A DNA stretch of 7,073 bases from assembly GCA_002396505.1 (NCBI GenBank), contig DGYA01000083.1, forward strand, positions 39,308 to 46,380, read 5' to 3'. Numbering within the stretch: the first letter of the stretch is position 1; every line of letters begins with the position of its first letter. The stretch is from Cyanobacteria bacterium UBA5018 (GTDB taxonomy: Bacteria > Cyanobacteriota > Cyanobacteriia > PCC-6307 > Cyanobiaceae). A program made the position numbers and the translations under genes. A model generated the notes under the pieces. That model saw only the letters and a program-made list of their open reading frames with translations. It was not told where the DNA came from and ran no database searches. Shown piece after piece: positions 1 to 5,898 of this stretch.

Positions 1-2
1 AC

Positions 3-1658
3 AAGTTCACTAACAAGGCCATTAAATCATATTCAACGACGGCTCTTCCCGGGGGAGGGGTTAATCTACCATCCGTTCACTTGCTTTCCGCTCCTGAGGG
101 AATAGCCTTCGATTCTGCTGGCAACCTGTGGATAGGCAACAACAATGACTTTTCTCTCACGAACAACCCAGGCGAAGGAACGCTTGTCAAGATTAAGAAG
201 GCATCACTGGATGCCATGCTTAGTCAGCTCCCAACAACTCCTGCAGCAGACAAGCCGACAGAGATTGATGCAACAAGCGTTGAGGTCTTTTCATACCTCG
301 GAAGCAAGTTTGGTGGGATAACAGCTATCGGTGAACGTCTACTTGCTAACGACCAGGGCAAGAACGAAGGCGATAAACCTAATATCAACGGTGAGGTATG
401 GAGTTGGAATGGCTCCCAACTGACCACTTCCTCTCTCACGAGCTTTGTTCCTACAGGTATCCGAACAACCTATCCAGGTAACGGCCAGGGATCCCTAGCC
501 CGCTTTGCACCTGTAGCCGCAGCCGCAAGCTCCTGGTTGGTGATTCGTGATGATGGTGATGATGGACTAGAGCCAAATACAGTAGTGAACATTGCATACA
601 ATAGTCCGGATATCATTGTGAGGCGAAATCCAGTCTTAACTCCTGACCCAAGCAATCCTCCTGCTAACGAAGACCCTATTCCTGGACAACCAGCTTATGT
701 CTATGTCAAAGTTACCAATCAGGGGTTAGCTAAAAGTAGTGGCGCTGAACAAGTAAAGCTGTACTGGGCTAGCGCTAGTACAGGTCTGGGATGGCCTGCT
801 CCTTGGGATGGCATCAGCCAAACGGCAGCTGGTGATTCCTATGGTGGTCTAATCGGAAGTCCAACGGTAGTTCCAGCACTGGCGGCCGGTGAGTCCACTC
901 TCTTGAGATTCGACTGGAGCATCACACCCAACCCTAACAAGTATGGTGGTAGTGAGCACTTCTGTCTTCTGGCTCGGCTACAAAAAGTCAGTACACCACC
1001 GTTTGGTATGTCGTTTCCAGAGGAAACCGGAATACCGAACGCGCTGCTCAACAATGTGGTCAACAATGCTACTATTGCCTGGAGAAATATCCATATCGCT
1101 AAGCTTAACCCTCTGGTTGGTGGCGGTTTAAGCGGTCTGGGACGTGCGGTAGTGACGGCATCCAATTATGGCCAGTCGACCAAAGTGTTCCGTCTGCGCT
1201 TCCGACTCATCGATGGTGTTGGCCAGCCAATGCAGATCCGAGATGGCAGCTCCCTGAGCATTACGGTCAATGGTGAAACATTAGAAAGGTTGCGCCAGAG
1301 TGATCCCTTCCCGGAAGGTTTGGAGCCCCTATCAGATGGGCGCTTCCAGATCGTTGATAATCAAGTTGGCATCTCAAACTTGAAACTGCAACCCAACGAA
1401 CGACTTTCCTTTGAGGTCAAACTTGAGCCCCAGGAACCAACCCTTGAGAACTTCGCCCTCGTTGTCGAACAATTCGTTGAGGTAGATGGCTTTGATTTAT
1501 TGGTTGGCGGGCAGGCGTTCATTGTGGGTGAAGTGAAGGGCTTCGACGTAAAGCCAGTTTCCAACGATGATTCAACTCCCACGGCCAATCGCATCTGGTT
1601 ATGGTTCCTGGTGTTGATCATTCTGCTGATCTTACTTCTCGCTTTTTTATTGCATTGA
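3..1658 (+). CDS. NHL-type beta-propeller / Ig-like protein with C-terminal membrane anchor (5' end outside window)
   Basis: The frame is open from base 3 to the TGA at 1656-1658 (551 visible residues). The in-frame TTG at 81 is probably internal, because the codons before it read like the same propeller (…NLPSVHLLSAPEGIAFDSAG). The first roughly 130 residues contain an NHL/SMP-30-like blade (SAPEGIAFDSAGNLWIGNNND) and a second blade-like stretch (GGITAIGERLLANDQG). A central region with PGQPAYVYVKVTNQG and AEQVKLYWA resembles CARDB-type Ig-like domains of surface proteins. It is followed by SEHFCLLARL and a NNVVNNATIAWRNIHI segment, then more beta-rich sequence. The last 25 residues (IWLWFLVLIILLILLLAFLLH) form one strong transmembrane helix with almost no tail, so most of the protein is probably held outside the membrane. 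The start and any signal peptide lie upstream of the window. The substrate is unknown. The domain calls come from family resemblance by eye; the membrane anchor is directly visible. Confidence 0.8.
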   Translation, partial: KFTNKAIKSYSTTALPGGGVNLPSVHLLSAPEGIAFDSAGNLWIGNNNDFSLTNNPGEGTLVKIKKASLDAMLSQLPTTPAADKPTEIDATSVEVFSYLGSKFGGITAIGERLLANDQGKNEGDKPNINGEVWSWNGSQLTTSSLTSFVPTGIRTTYPGNGQGSLARFAPVAAAASSWLVIRDDGDDGLEPNTVVNIAYNSPDIIVRRNPVLTPDPSNPPANEDPIPGQPAYVYVKVTNQGLAKSSGAEQVKLYWASASTGLGWPAPWDGISQTAAGDSYGGLIGSPTVVPALAAGESTLLRFDWSITPNPNKYGGSEHFCLLARLQKVSTPPFGMSFPEETGIPNALLNNVVNNATIAWRNIHIAKLNPLVGGGLSGLGRAVVTASNYGQSTKVFRLRFRLIDGVGQPMQIRDGSSLSITVNGETLERLRQSDPFPEGLEPLSDGRFQIVDNQVGISNLKLQPNERLSFEVKLEPQEPTLENFALVVEQFVEVDGFDLLVGGQAFIVGEVKGFDVKPVSNDDSTPTANRIWLWFLVLIILLILLLAFLLH

Positions 1659-2084
1659 CTTTCCAGTTCCAGGTGAAGCATGGTTGAAGTCCGCCAGGCA
1701 GAGCTGTTCTCCCACTGGCATGAGGTGCGTCGTGATCAGATGCCTCGATTCATGGTTCAAGCCAGTATCAGAGGCCTCATCCTCTGGCAATCTTGGTGAC
1801 TTCAAGCTTCTTGTCGCCAGCGGCAAAGAGGCTTGAGGAGAGAAAGCCTTGGGCGACATTACCTGGCCGGAAGCGATGACCAATCCAGCCAGGACTCAGG
1901 CCTTTCCAGGGAGGGCCATTAGCAGGAAGTGCCAGGAGAGCATTACCTGAGCCTTTACACCATCCTCAAGGTCGTCTAGGTCATGAACCTGAACCTGAGC
2001 GCCAGTGTGAGAAGTGAAGCAGTGGTTGCCTGAGTTCTGTTGGCGAGGCTAAGGTCCCCAGACGCTGCCTATTGAGAAGCGACA
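1659..2084. other. Non-coding or decayed spacer before the first attC-like site
   Basis: These 426 bases contain no convincing gene. The best + strand candidate is ATG 1680 to TGA 1797-1799 (39 codons, MVEVRQAELFSHWHEVRR…). It has a fair ribosome-binding-like AGGTG a few bases upstream but matches no family I can name. The - strand frame at 1647-1883 has no domain signature either. The stretch could be the long 3' tail of a cassette holding the upstream gene, or the residue of a deleted one. No promoter or terminator is clear; there is no T-tract hairpin after the TGA at 1658. Confidence 0.5.
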
Positions 2085-2176
2085 CCTTCGAACAAGCCCC
2101 TGGAGTGGACAGGCCGCCGGCGGGTCTGCATCGATAGCGATAGCTTCTTGCCTGCCACTCAGGGGCAGCGTAAGCT
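2085..2176 (+). other. attC: attC-like integron recombination site, copy 1
   Basis: The left box CCTTCGAAC (2085-2093) is followed by left arm GCCCCT (2096-2101), which pairs with AGGGGC (2161-2166). One base (G2102) is unpaired. GAGTGG (2103-2108) then pairs with CCACTC (2155-2160), A2109 is unpaired, and CAGGC (2110-2114) pairs with GCCTG (2150-2154). That gives 17 base pairs, with both extrahelical bases in the left arm only. The expected cleavage point in the right box is G2170/T2171. The right box reads GTAAGCT instead of GTT plus purines, so it pairs only partly with its own left box. In an array the right box belongs to the next cassette, so such a mismatch is allowed. The site shares about 30 bases of its left half and about 20 of its right half with the site at 5739. 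The alternative is a REP- or MITE-like dispersed hairpin. Confidence 0.7.
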
Positions 2177-2188
2177 CACTAGTAAGGT

Positions 2189-2203
2189 CCCGCACTAAGC
2201 GGG
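2189..2203 (+). other. Small perfect hairpin ahead of the AlbA_2 gene
   Basis: CCCGC (2189-2193) pairs with GCGGG (2199-2203) across a five-base loop ACTAA. It lies between the attC-like site and the ATG at 2256. It is too short, and lacks a T-tract, to be called a terminator. Its role is unknown. Confidence 0.3.
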
Positions 2204-2255
2204 CAACTCGGATCTATGGCAGGGCTGCCTGCTTCCGAGTACACTTCTGAGCAGG

Positions 2256-3620
2256 ATGGACCTGCTAGACCTGCTCAAGCGCCCTGAAGGCAAGACGCTG
2301 GAGTTCAAGCGTGATCTTTCTTCGCCGGATGGGGCGTTGAAAACGATCGTGGCCTTCGCCAACACTGCCGGCGGCACCCTGCTGATCGGGGTGGAGGATC
2401 GCAGCCGCAACGTGCGCGGCGTGGCCGACCCGCTGGATGAGGAGGAGCGGCTCGCCAACCTCATCAGCGACCGGATCAGCCCTGGGTTCTTGCCGGAGAT
2501 CGAGATCCTGCCCTGGCGGCAGACGCAGGTGCTGGCCCTGCAGGTGTACCCCAGCCCGAGCCGCCCCCATCACCTGATTCGCGAGGGCCCTGCCGCAGGC
2601 GTGTATGTGCGGGTGGGTTCCACCAACCGCCGCGCCGATGCCGAGCTGATTGAGGAGCTGCGCCGTTTCTCCCGGGGGGAGGGTTTCGACGAGCAGCCCT
2701 TGTCGGGGCTCGGCTCGGAAGACCTCGACTTCCGAGCGGCTTCCGAGTCGTTTGCACCTTTGCGTGCACTCCACCACCGCGATCTAGAGACTCTGCGGCT
2801 CGTGAGCGGCCACCAGGGGAAGACGGTGCCGACCGTGGGCGGCATGATCCTCTTCGGCCATGACCGCGAGCGGCACTTTCCCGATGCCTGGATCCAGGCC
2901 GGGCGCTTCGCTGGCAGCGATAAGAGCCGCATCCTGGATCGGATCGAGATCCACTCCTTCCCCGTGCAGGCCGTGGAGGAAGCGATTGCCTTCGTGCAGA
3001 AGCATTCCTGGCATGGCGCCACCATCGGTGCGGTGCGCCGCACCGATCGCTGGAGTCTGCCGCCCGAGGCCGTGCGCGAGGCCCTGATCAATGCGGTGGT
3101 TCACACCGACTATTCCCAGCGGGGAGCACCAATCCGGCTGTCGATCTTCGATGACCGGCTGGAGATCGAAAATCCCGGCCTGCTGCCCTTCGGACTCACT
3201 GTGGAGGATCTGCCCCATGGGGTGTCCAAGCTGCGCAACCGCGTGATCGGCCGCGTCTTCCAGGCGCTGGGCCTGATCGAGCAGTGGGGCAGCGGCATCC
3301 AGAGGATGACGGCCGTCTGCCGAGACGCCGGCCTGCCGCCGCCGATCTTTGAGGAGATCGCCACCCGTTTTCGCGTCACCATTCCCACCGTCCCCGTGGG
3401 ACCAACGGTGGTCGACGCCACCGAGCAGGCGATCCTCTCCTGCCTGATGGAAGGCCAGGGGTTGGCCACCCGTGAGATTGCCGCCATGATCGGCCTGTCG
3501 GCCCGGGCCACGCGCACGCGGCTGGCCCGTCTGATCGATCGCGGGCTGGTGCGCGAAATTGGCACCAGCGCCAAGGATCCCCAGCGAAAATACTTCCTGG
3601 CCGAGGGTGTCCACCAATGA
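2256..3620 (+). CDS. AlbA_2 (Schlafen-like) / GHKL-ATPase / winged-helix protein, COG2865 type
   Basis: This is an intact 454-residue protein. Residues about 11-130 form an AlbA_2 (Schlafen AlbA_2, PF04326) domain, shown by LEFKRDLS, IVAFANTAGGTLLIGVED and GVYVRVGSTNRRA. Residues about 180-380 carry a GHKL-type ATPase domain (HATPase_c_4). Its N-box is REALINAVVHTDY (R274 to Y286, with N279), and the strand FDDRLEIENPGLLP and WGSGIQRM follow. Residues about 385-450 look like a winged helix (TREIAAMIGLSARATRTRLARLIDRGLV). Proteins of this build are annotated as predicted transcriptional regulators or ATP-binding proteins. They are frequent in defence islands, including next to type I restriction genes; their biochemical role is poorly defined. 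ATG 2256 is the first start after the in-frame TAA at 2196, and its ribosome-binding site is weak (GAG/AGG very close). The stop overlaps the next start (ATGA, 3617-3620). It is markedly GC-rich compared with the genes on either side. Confidence 0.85.
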   Translation: MDLLDLLKRPEGKTLEFKRDLSSPDGALKTIVAFANTAGGTLLIGVEDRSRNVRGVADPLDEEERLANLISDRISPGFLPEIEILPWRQTQVLALQVYPSPSRPHHLIREGPAAGVYVRVGSTNRRADAELIEELRRFSRGEGFDEQPLSGLGSEDLDFRAASESFAPLRALHHRDLETLRLVSGHQGKTVPTVGGMILFGHDRERHFPDAWIQAGRFAGSDKSRILDRIEIHSFPVQAVEEAIAFVQKHSWHGATIGAVRRTDRWSLPPEAVREALINAVVHTDYSQRGAPIRLSIFDDRLEIENPGLLPFGLTVEDLPHGVSKLRNRVIGRVFQALGLIEQWGSGIQRMTAVCRDAGLPPPIFEEIATRFRVTIPTVPVGPTVVDATEQAILSCLMEGQGLATREIAAMIGLSARATRTRLARLIDRGLVREIGTSAKDPQRKYFLAEGVHQ

Positions 3621-4279
3621 ACCTGACGCCTGAACAGAAGGCCCGCCTCGACATCGACCATGGCTTCGCGGACTACCTGCCGTTCGTATCCATGATCACG
3701 GGCATGGAGACGCGCTTCATCAACGGCATCGACTCGGTGATGACCAACCCGGACATCGCCGTGACCGGCGAGGTGGAGGGGCCGGAGAGCGGCGCGGCGG
3801 GCCCCGGCGCCAGCCCGGAGATCTCCCCCCAGCGCAGCAGCGGGTCTCCTTTCGCCCGGCCCCTGCCGCACGTGCGGGTGGGGGGCATCAGCGGCCTGCT
3901 GAAGCTGGTGGCCGAAAAGCGCGATGGCGATGGCTCGATTCCCCAGCTGGCCCAGCGCCTGCAGCTGGAGGTGGATGATCTGCTCCCGCTGCTCGATGCG
4001 GCCGTGCTGCTGGGCTTCGCCACCACCACGATCCTGCGCAGCAAGGACCTCTTCCGCCAGCAGGCCCTGGGCCGGGTGCCGGTGCTCAGCAGCATCGTGC
4101 ACACCCTGCAGGAGAAGGAAAACCGCGCCATGCGCTCCGATTTCTTCCTCGGCATCTGGGACGATTAGTTCCCCCTCCAGGAAGCCGAGCGCCAGCTGGC
4201 CACCACCGTGAACTGGGGCCGCTACGCCGAACTGTTCGAATATGACGCGATTGAGGGGAGGCTCTACCTGCCCAGCTGA
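3617..4279 (+). pseudogene. Broken chimera: HsdR N-terminal scraps joined to ABC-ATPase C-terminal (AAA-associated) domain, with in-frame TAG
   Basis: The ATG at 3617 overlaps the previous stop and has GAGG about ten bases upstream, so it is translationally coupled. Residues 1-14 (MNLTPEQKARLDID) match the usual start of type I restriction HsdR subunits. Residues 15-24 (HGFADYLPFV) resemble the later HsdR motif GFADYLLFVD, as if the bases between were deleted. From about residue 30 the sequence changes to the tail of an ABC transporter ATPase (IDSVMTNPDI, then PLPHVRVGGISGLLKLV, LEVDDLLPLLDAAVLLGFA, SKDLFRQQALGRVPVL). This is the AAA_assoc_C domain of nitrate/sulfonate-type ABC ATPases. The Walker A, signature and Walker B parts are absent. 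A TAG at 4166-4168 ends the frame after 183 residues, yet the same frame goes on with the family's own ending (EAERQL…TVNWGRYAELFEYD) to TGA 4277-4279. It is most likely non-functional. The HsdR assignment is from memory of the family. Confidence 0.7.
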
Positions 4280-4309
4280 TCTACACCTACGCGCTCAATC
4301 GCGGCCAGT

Positions 4310-4326
4310 TGGGCGTAATCCGCCCA
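4310..4326 (+). other. Short inverted repeat after the chimera
   Basis: TGGGCG (4310-4315) pairs with CGCCCA (4321-4326) over the loop TAATC. It lies 30 bases past the TGA at 4279 and just before a stronger hairpin. Part of a termination region is possible, but there is no T-tract. Confidence 0.35.
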
Positions 4327-4331
4327 GCCGA

Positions 4332-4357
4332 CCACCTGTAGCGGCTGCTACAGGTGG
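4332..4357 (+). terminator. Perfect 11-bp hairpin, possible transcription terminator
   Basis: CCACCTGTAGC (4332-4342) is perfectly complementary to GCTACAGGTGG (4347-4357) with the four-base loop GGCT. It stands about 50 bases after the end of the chimeric frame, where a terminator would be expected. No run of T follows, so it would be an atypical terminator. It could instead be an mRNA-stabilising hairpin or a repeat element. Confidence 0.45.
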
Positions 4358-4445
4358 ATATCGGGTCCGATAACCACTGTTCGTCACGAACACATGCCAG
4401 CGAAAGCGACTGCGGCTACAAGAGTTGGCTCCGCTGCATGGAATT

Positions 4446-4492
4446 GGTTCTCGGAAAGCAGCAGGGGCGATACTGTGGTTCTCGGAAACCAC
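4446..4492 (+). repeat. 12-base direct repeat, second copy inside a hairpin
   Basis: GGTTCTCGGAAA occurs at 4446-4457 and again at 4477-4488, a period of 31 bases. The second copy sits in a hairpin: GTGGTT (4475-4480) pairs with AACCAC (4487-4492) over CTCGGA. The repeat lies immediately upstream of the orphan attC right end at 4498-4510. It may be the scar of a rearranged recombination site or a protein-binding site. Confidence 0.4.
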
Positions 4493-4497
4493 CCATA

Positions 4498-4510
4498 AAG
4501 CGTTGGAAGG
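4498..4510 (+). other. Orphan attC right end, 5' boundary of the CBS-HEPN cassette
   Basis: The bases AAGCGTTGGAAGG contain GTTGGAAGG (4502-4510), the exact reverse complement of the left box CCTTCCAAC (5739-5747) of the second attC-like site. The preceding AGCG matches the AGCG before the cleavage point at both complete sites. In an integron, a cassette's left box pairs with the bases at its own start, so this marks the start of the cassette at T4503. No matching left arm was found upstream, so the site of which this was the right end seems truncated or rearranged. Confidence 0.6.
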
Positions 4511-4524
4511 ATGATTTGGCTAAT

Positions 4525-4546
4525 CTCGGCGAGGCCTGACGCCGAG
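4525..4546 (+). promoter_or_regulatory. Hairpin directly in front of the CBS-HEPN gene start
   Basis: CTCGGCG (4525-4531) pairs with CGCCGAG (4540-4546) over an eight-base loop and ends four bases before the ATG at 4551. It covers the place where a ribosome-binding site should be, and the only purine-rich bases (GAGG) are in its arm and loop. It could hold translation low, which would suit a toxic product, or could simply be the end of an upstream transcript. Confidence 0.35.
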
Positions 4547-4550
4547 CCTC

Positions 4551-5705
4551 ATGCTTGAAAGCATTTCCGATCTGGATCGAATTGCATCATCAGCAATTTG
4601 CGTTGATCATTTTGCTACTCGTAGAATTGTCGAGGCTCCTTCTCTGGCGCGTGCTTCTGAAGTCAAAGCTTGGATGGAGATAAATGATTTTGACGTAGCC
4701 CCTGTTCAGGGCAGCGATCAGCCAATGGTAGTTCTTCGCTCTGAACTGACAGATCTTGCAGATGAAAGAATAGTCATTGCTTGCGCAAGATCGGTTAATA
4801 ATGAACAGCTTGTATCTGGCTCTACGTCGCTGCCGAGAGCTTTAGAAATACTTCGTGCTCATGGATGGTTTCTTGTCTATGACAATGGAGAGATCACGGG
4901 CATTGTAACTCGGAGTGACATGGAACGACCCGCCATATCAATCTATGTATTTGCCCGTTTAATCTCGCTAGAGCACGGCCTCAGGCGACTGCTTGGAAGC
5001 TATTCCAACACTCCCATCACAGACGTACCGCCTAGCGACGTAGACGCAGGTGGGCCAAGATACCTTTCTGATGTTTTGAAGGCAATTAGGGCAATACCTA
5101 CACTGGTCGAAAACCTCGGATTTACAAGCAAAAGTGCATTTGACCGCGGCACGGGATTTCTTGTTGATCTAAGAAATCATCTTGCCCATGGTCGGAGCAT
5201 CCTTGCTCAAACCAGCGATGCGCAGGGCGCAGTCAAGAGGATCTACGACCTAGACAGATTGGTATCAGGCATCTCATGCCTTCTTACAGAGCGACAACAA
5301 ATATGGAATGCATTCGAATCAACAACAATTGTCCAGAAGGACCAAGTCGAGATTATCTGGGCTGGTTCAGGATCGGTGAAGCTACCCCTGCCAACTCCGA
5401 TTCACATACTTACAGCCTACAATCCCTTTGAACGGGTACTCAGCAATGAAGAGAACGAAAAACGACATGAGGCTCTAAGGAGGCTGCTATTGCATCGTCC
5501 TGTGCAGTTTCTACCTGTCTATGGCCAATCGCCAGACGGGCAATGGATTGAACCAAGTTATGCGGTTCATGGTCTTAGCAGGGCAGAAGCATGTGCGCTA
5601 GCAAGAGACATCGGTCAGAGAGCCATTTTTGAATTAGATGATCAGTATCTGTACGTTTTTGGGAGTGATGAGCAGTTCCGTGGCCAACGGGTCCGTCATA
5701 CATGA
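4551..5705 (+). CDS. CBS-like / HEPN / DUF3293 fusion protein, candidate HEPN RNase effector
   Basis: This is an intact 384-residue protein. Residues about 17-135 resemble a CBS-domain pair; EILRAHGWFLVYDNGEITGIVTRSDMERP fits the end of a CBS repeat. Residues about 135-265 are helical, beginning ISIYVFARLISLEHGLRRLL, and contain R208-NHLA-H213. This is the R-x4-H motif of HEPN domains, the active site of many defence and toxin RNases. Residues about 282-372 match DUF3293: ILTAYNPFE, then EENEKRHEALRRLL, GQWIEPSYAVHGLSRAEA and GQRAIFELDD. CBS domains commonly bind adenine nucleotides, so nucleotide-controlled RNase activity is a reasonable inference, but untested. ATG 4551 is the first start after the in-frame TAA at 4521; no good ribosome-binding site is visible and a hairpin precedes it. 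The gene fills its own predicted cassette and has no intact partner gene, so any antitoxin would have to lie within the protein or elsewhere. Confidence 0.8.
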   Translation: MLESISDLDRIASSAICVDHFATRRIVEAPSLARASEVKAWMEINDFDVAPVQGSDQPMVVLRSELTDLADERIVIACARSVNNEQLVSGSTSLPRALEILRAHGWFLVYDNGEITGIVTRSDMERPAISIYVFARLISLEHGLRRLLGSYSNTPITDVPPSDVDAGGPRYLSDVLKAIRAIPTLVENLGFTSKSAFDRGTGFLVDLRNHLAHGRSILAQTSDAQGAVKRIYDLDRLVSGISCLLTERQQIWNAFESTTIVQKDQVEIIWAGSGSVKLPLPTPIHILTAYNPFERVLSNEENEKRHEALRRLLLHRPVQFLPVYGQSPDGQWIEPSYAVHGLSRAEACALARDIGQRAIFELDDQYLYVFGSDEQFRGQRVRHT

Positions 5706-5738
5706 ATTGGTATGAGAATATCCCGACTACACCTTGCA

Positions 5739-5834
5739 CCTTCCAACAAGCCCCTCGAGTGGACAGGCCACCACGAACCTTTAGCTACGCCACCTTAGGC
5801 TCATTGCCTCCCACTCAGGGGCAGCGTTCGAAGG
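5739..5834 (+). other. attC: attC-like integron recombination site, copy 2
   Basis: The left box CCTTCCAAC (5739-5747) precedes the left arm. GCCCCT (5750-5755) pairs with AGGGGC (5817-5822), and C5756 is unpaired. GAGTGG (5757-5762) pairs with CCACTC (5811-5816), A5763 is unpaired, and C5764 faces C5810. AGGC (5765-5768) then pairs with GCCT (5806-5809). AAC (5745-5747) pairs with GTT (5826-5828), and cleavage is expected at G5826/T5827. As in copy 1, the extra bases lie only in the left arm, while the loop sequence differs completely between copies. This pattern of conserved stem and variable loop is typical of attC sites. The right box GTTCGAAGG (5826-5834) is the exact reverse complement of copy 1's left box (2085-2093). 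Confidence 0.75.
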
Positions 5835-5842
5835 ATCGACCA

Positions 5843-5854
5843 CCTGCCACTCAG
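5843..5854 (+). repeat. 12-base copy of the attC right-arm sequence
   Basis: CCTGCCACTCAG here is identical to 2151-2162 in the first attC-like site and lies only nine bases after the right box of the second. It continues with CCCG instead of GGGC. It may be a scrap of a third site left by deletion, or chance. Confidence 0.35.
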
Positions 5855-5867
5855 CCCGATTTAGCAC

Positions 5868-5873
5868 TATAAT
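5868..5873 (+). promoter_or_regulatory. Consensus -10 box of a cassette promoter for the TIR-STAND frame
   Basis: TATAAT at 5868-5873 is a perfect sigma-70 -10 hexamer. Transcription would begin near 5880, leaving a leader of about 20 bases before the ATG at 5899. At 17-base spacing the -35 position reads TGCCAC (5845-5850), a poor match, and it falls inside the repeated right-arm fragment. The placement at the very start of a predicted cassette suggests it carries its own promoter. Confidence 0.5.
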
Positions 5874-5898
5874 CGCCATAAGATACAAATCTCTACAA

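Larger units (their letters stand above)
4503..5826 (+). mobile_element. Predicted integron gene cassette, about 1.3 kb
   Basis: The boundaries are the two predicted cleavage points G4502/T4503 and G5826/T5827. Between them lie one gene (4551-5705) and its attC-like site 34 bases downstream, in the same orientation. This is the standard layout of a gene cassette. Support comes from the 9-base complementarity between the cassette start and the left box of its own attC. The integrase is not in the window. Confidence 0.6.

Noticed and set aside
81..83. TTG at 81 as the true start of the first gene
   Set aside because: The frame is open back to base 3 and the upstream codons are propeller-like, so the real start is probably outside the window.
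1680..1799. 39-codon + strand frame with a fair AGGTG upstream
   Set aside because: It is short, has no recognisable relative, and lies in an otherwise gene-free stretch; mentioned only as the best candidate there.
2265..4155. Several long - strand open frames opposite the AlbA_2 gene and the chimera
   Set aside because: They are antisense shadows in GC-rich coding DNA, with biased composition and no domain motifs, opposite frames with clear family signatures.
4332..4357. Firm intrinsic terminator
   Set aside because: The stem is perfect but no T-tract follows, so it is listed only as a possible terminator.
4354..4539. 61-codon + strand frame starting at GTG 4354 and ending 11 bases before the CBS-HEPN gene
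   Set aside because: It starts inside a perfect hairpin, has no ribosome-binding site or family signature, and runs through the direct repeats and the attC right end. A small antitoxin could sit here, but nothing supports it.
2085..5834. The two repeats as a CRISPR array, tRNA genes or IS inverted ends
   Set aside because: There are only two copies 3.6 kb apart in direct orientation, each internally folded, with no spacers, no tRNA fold and no transposase between them.
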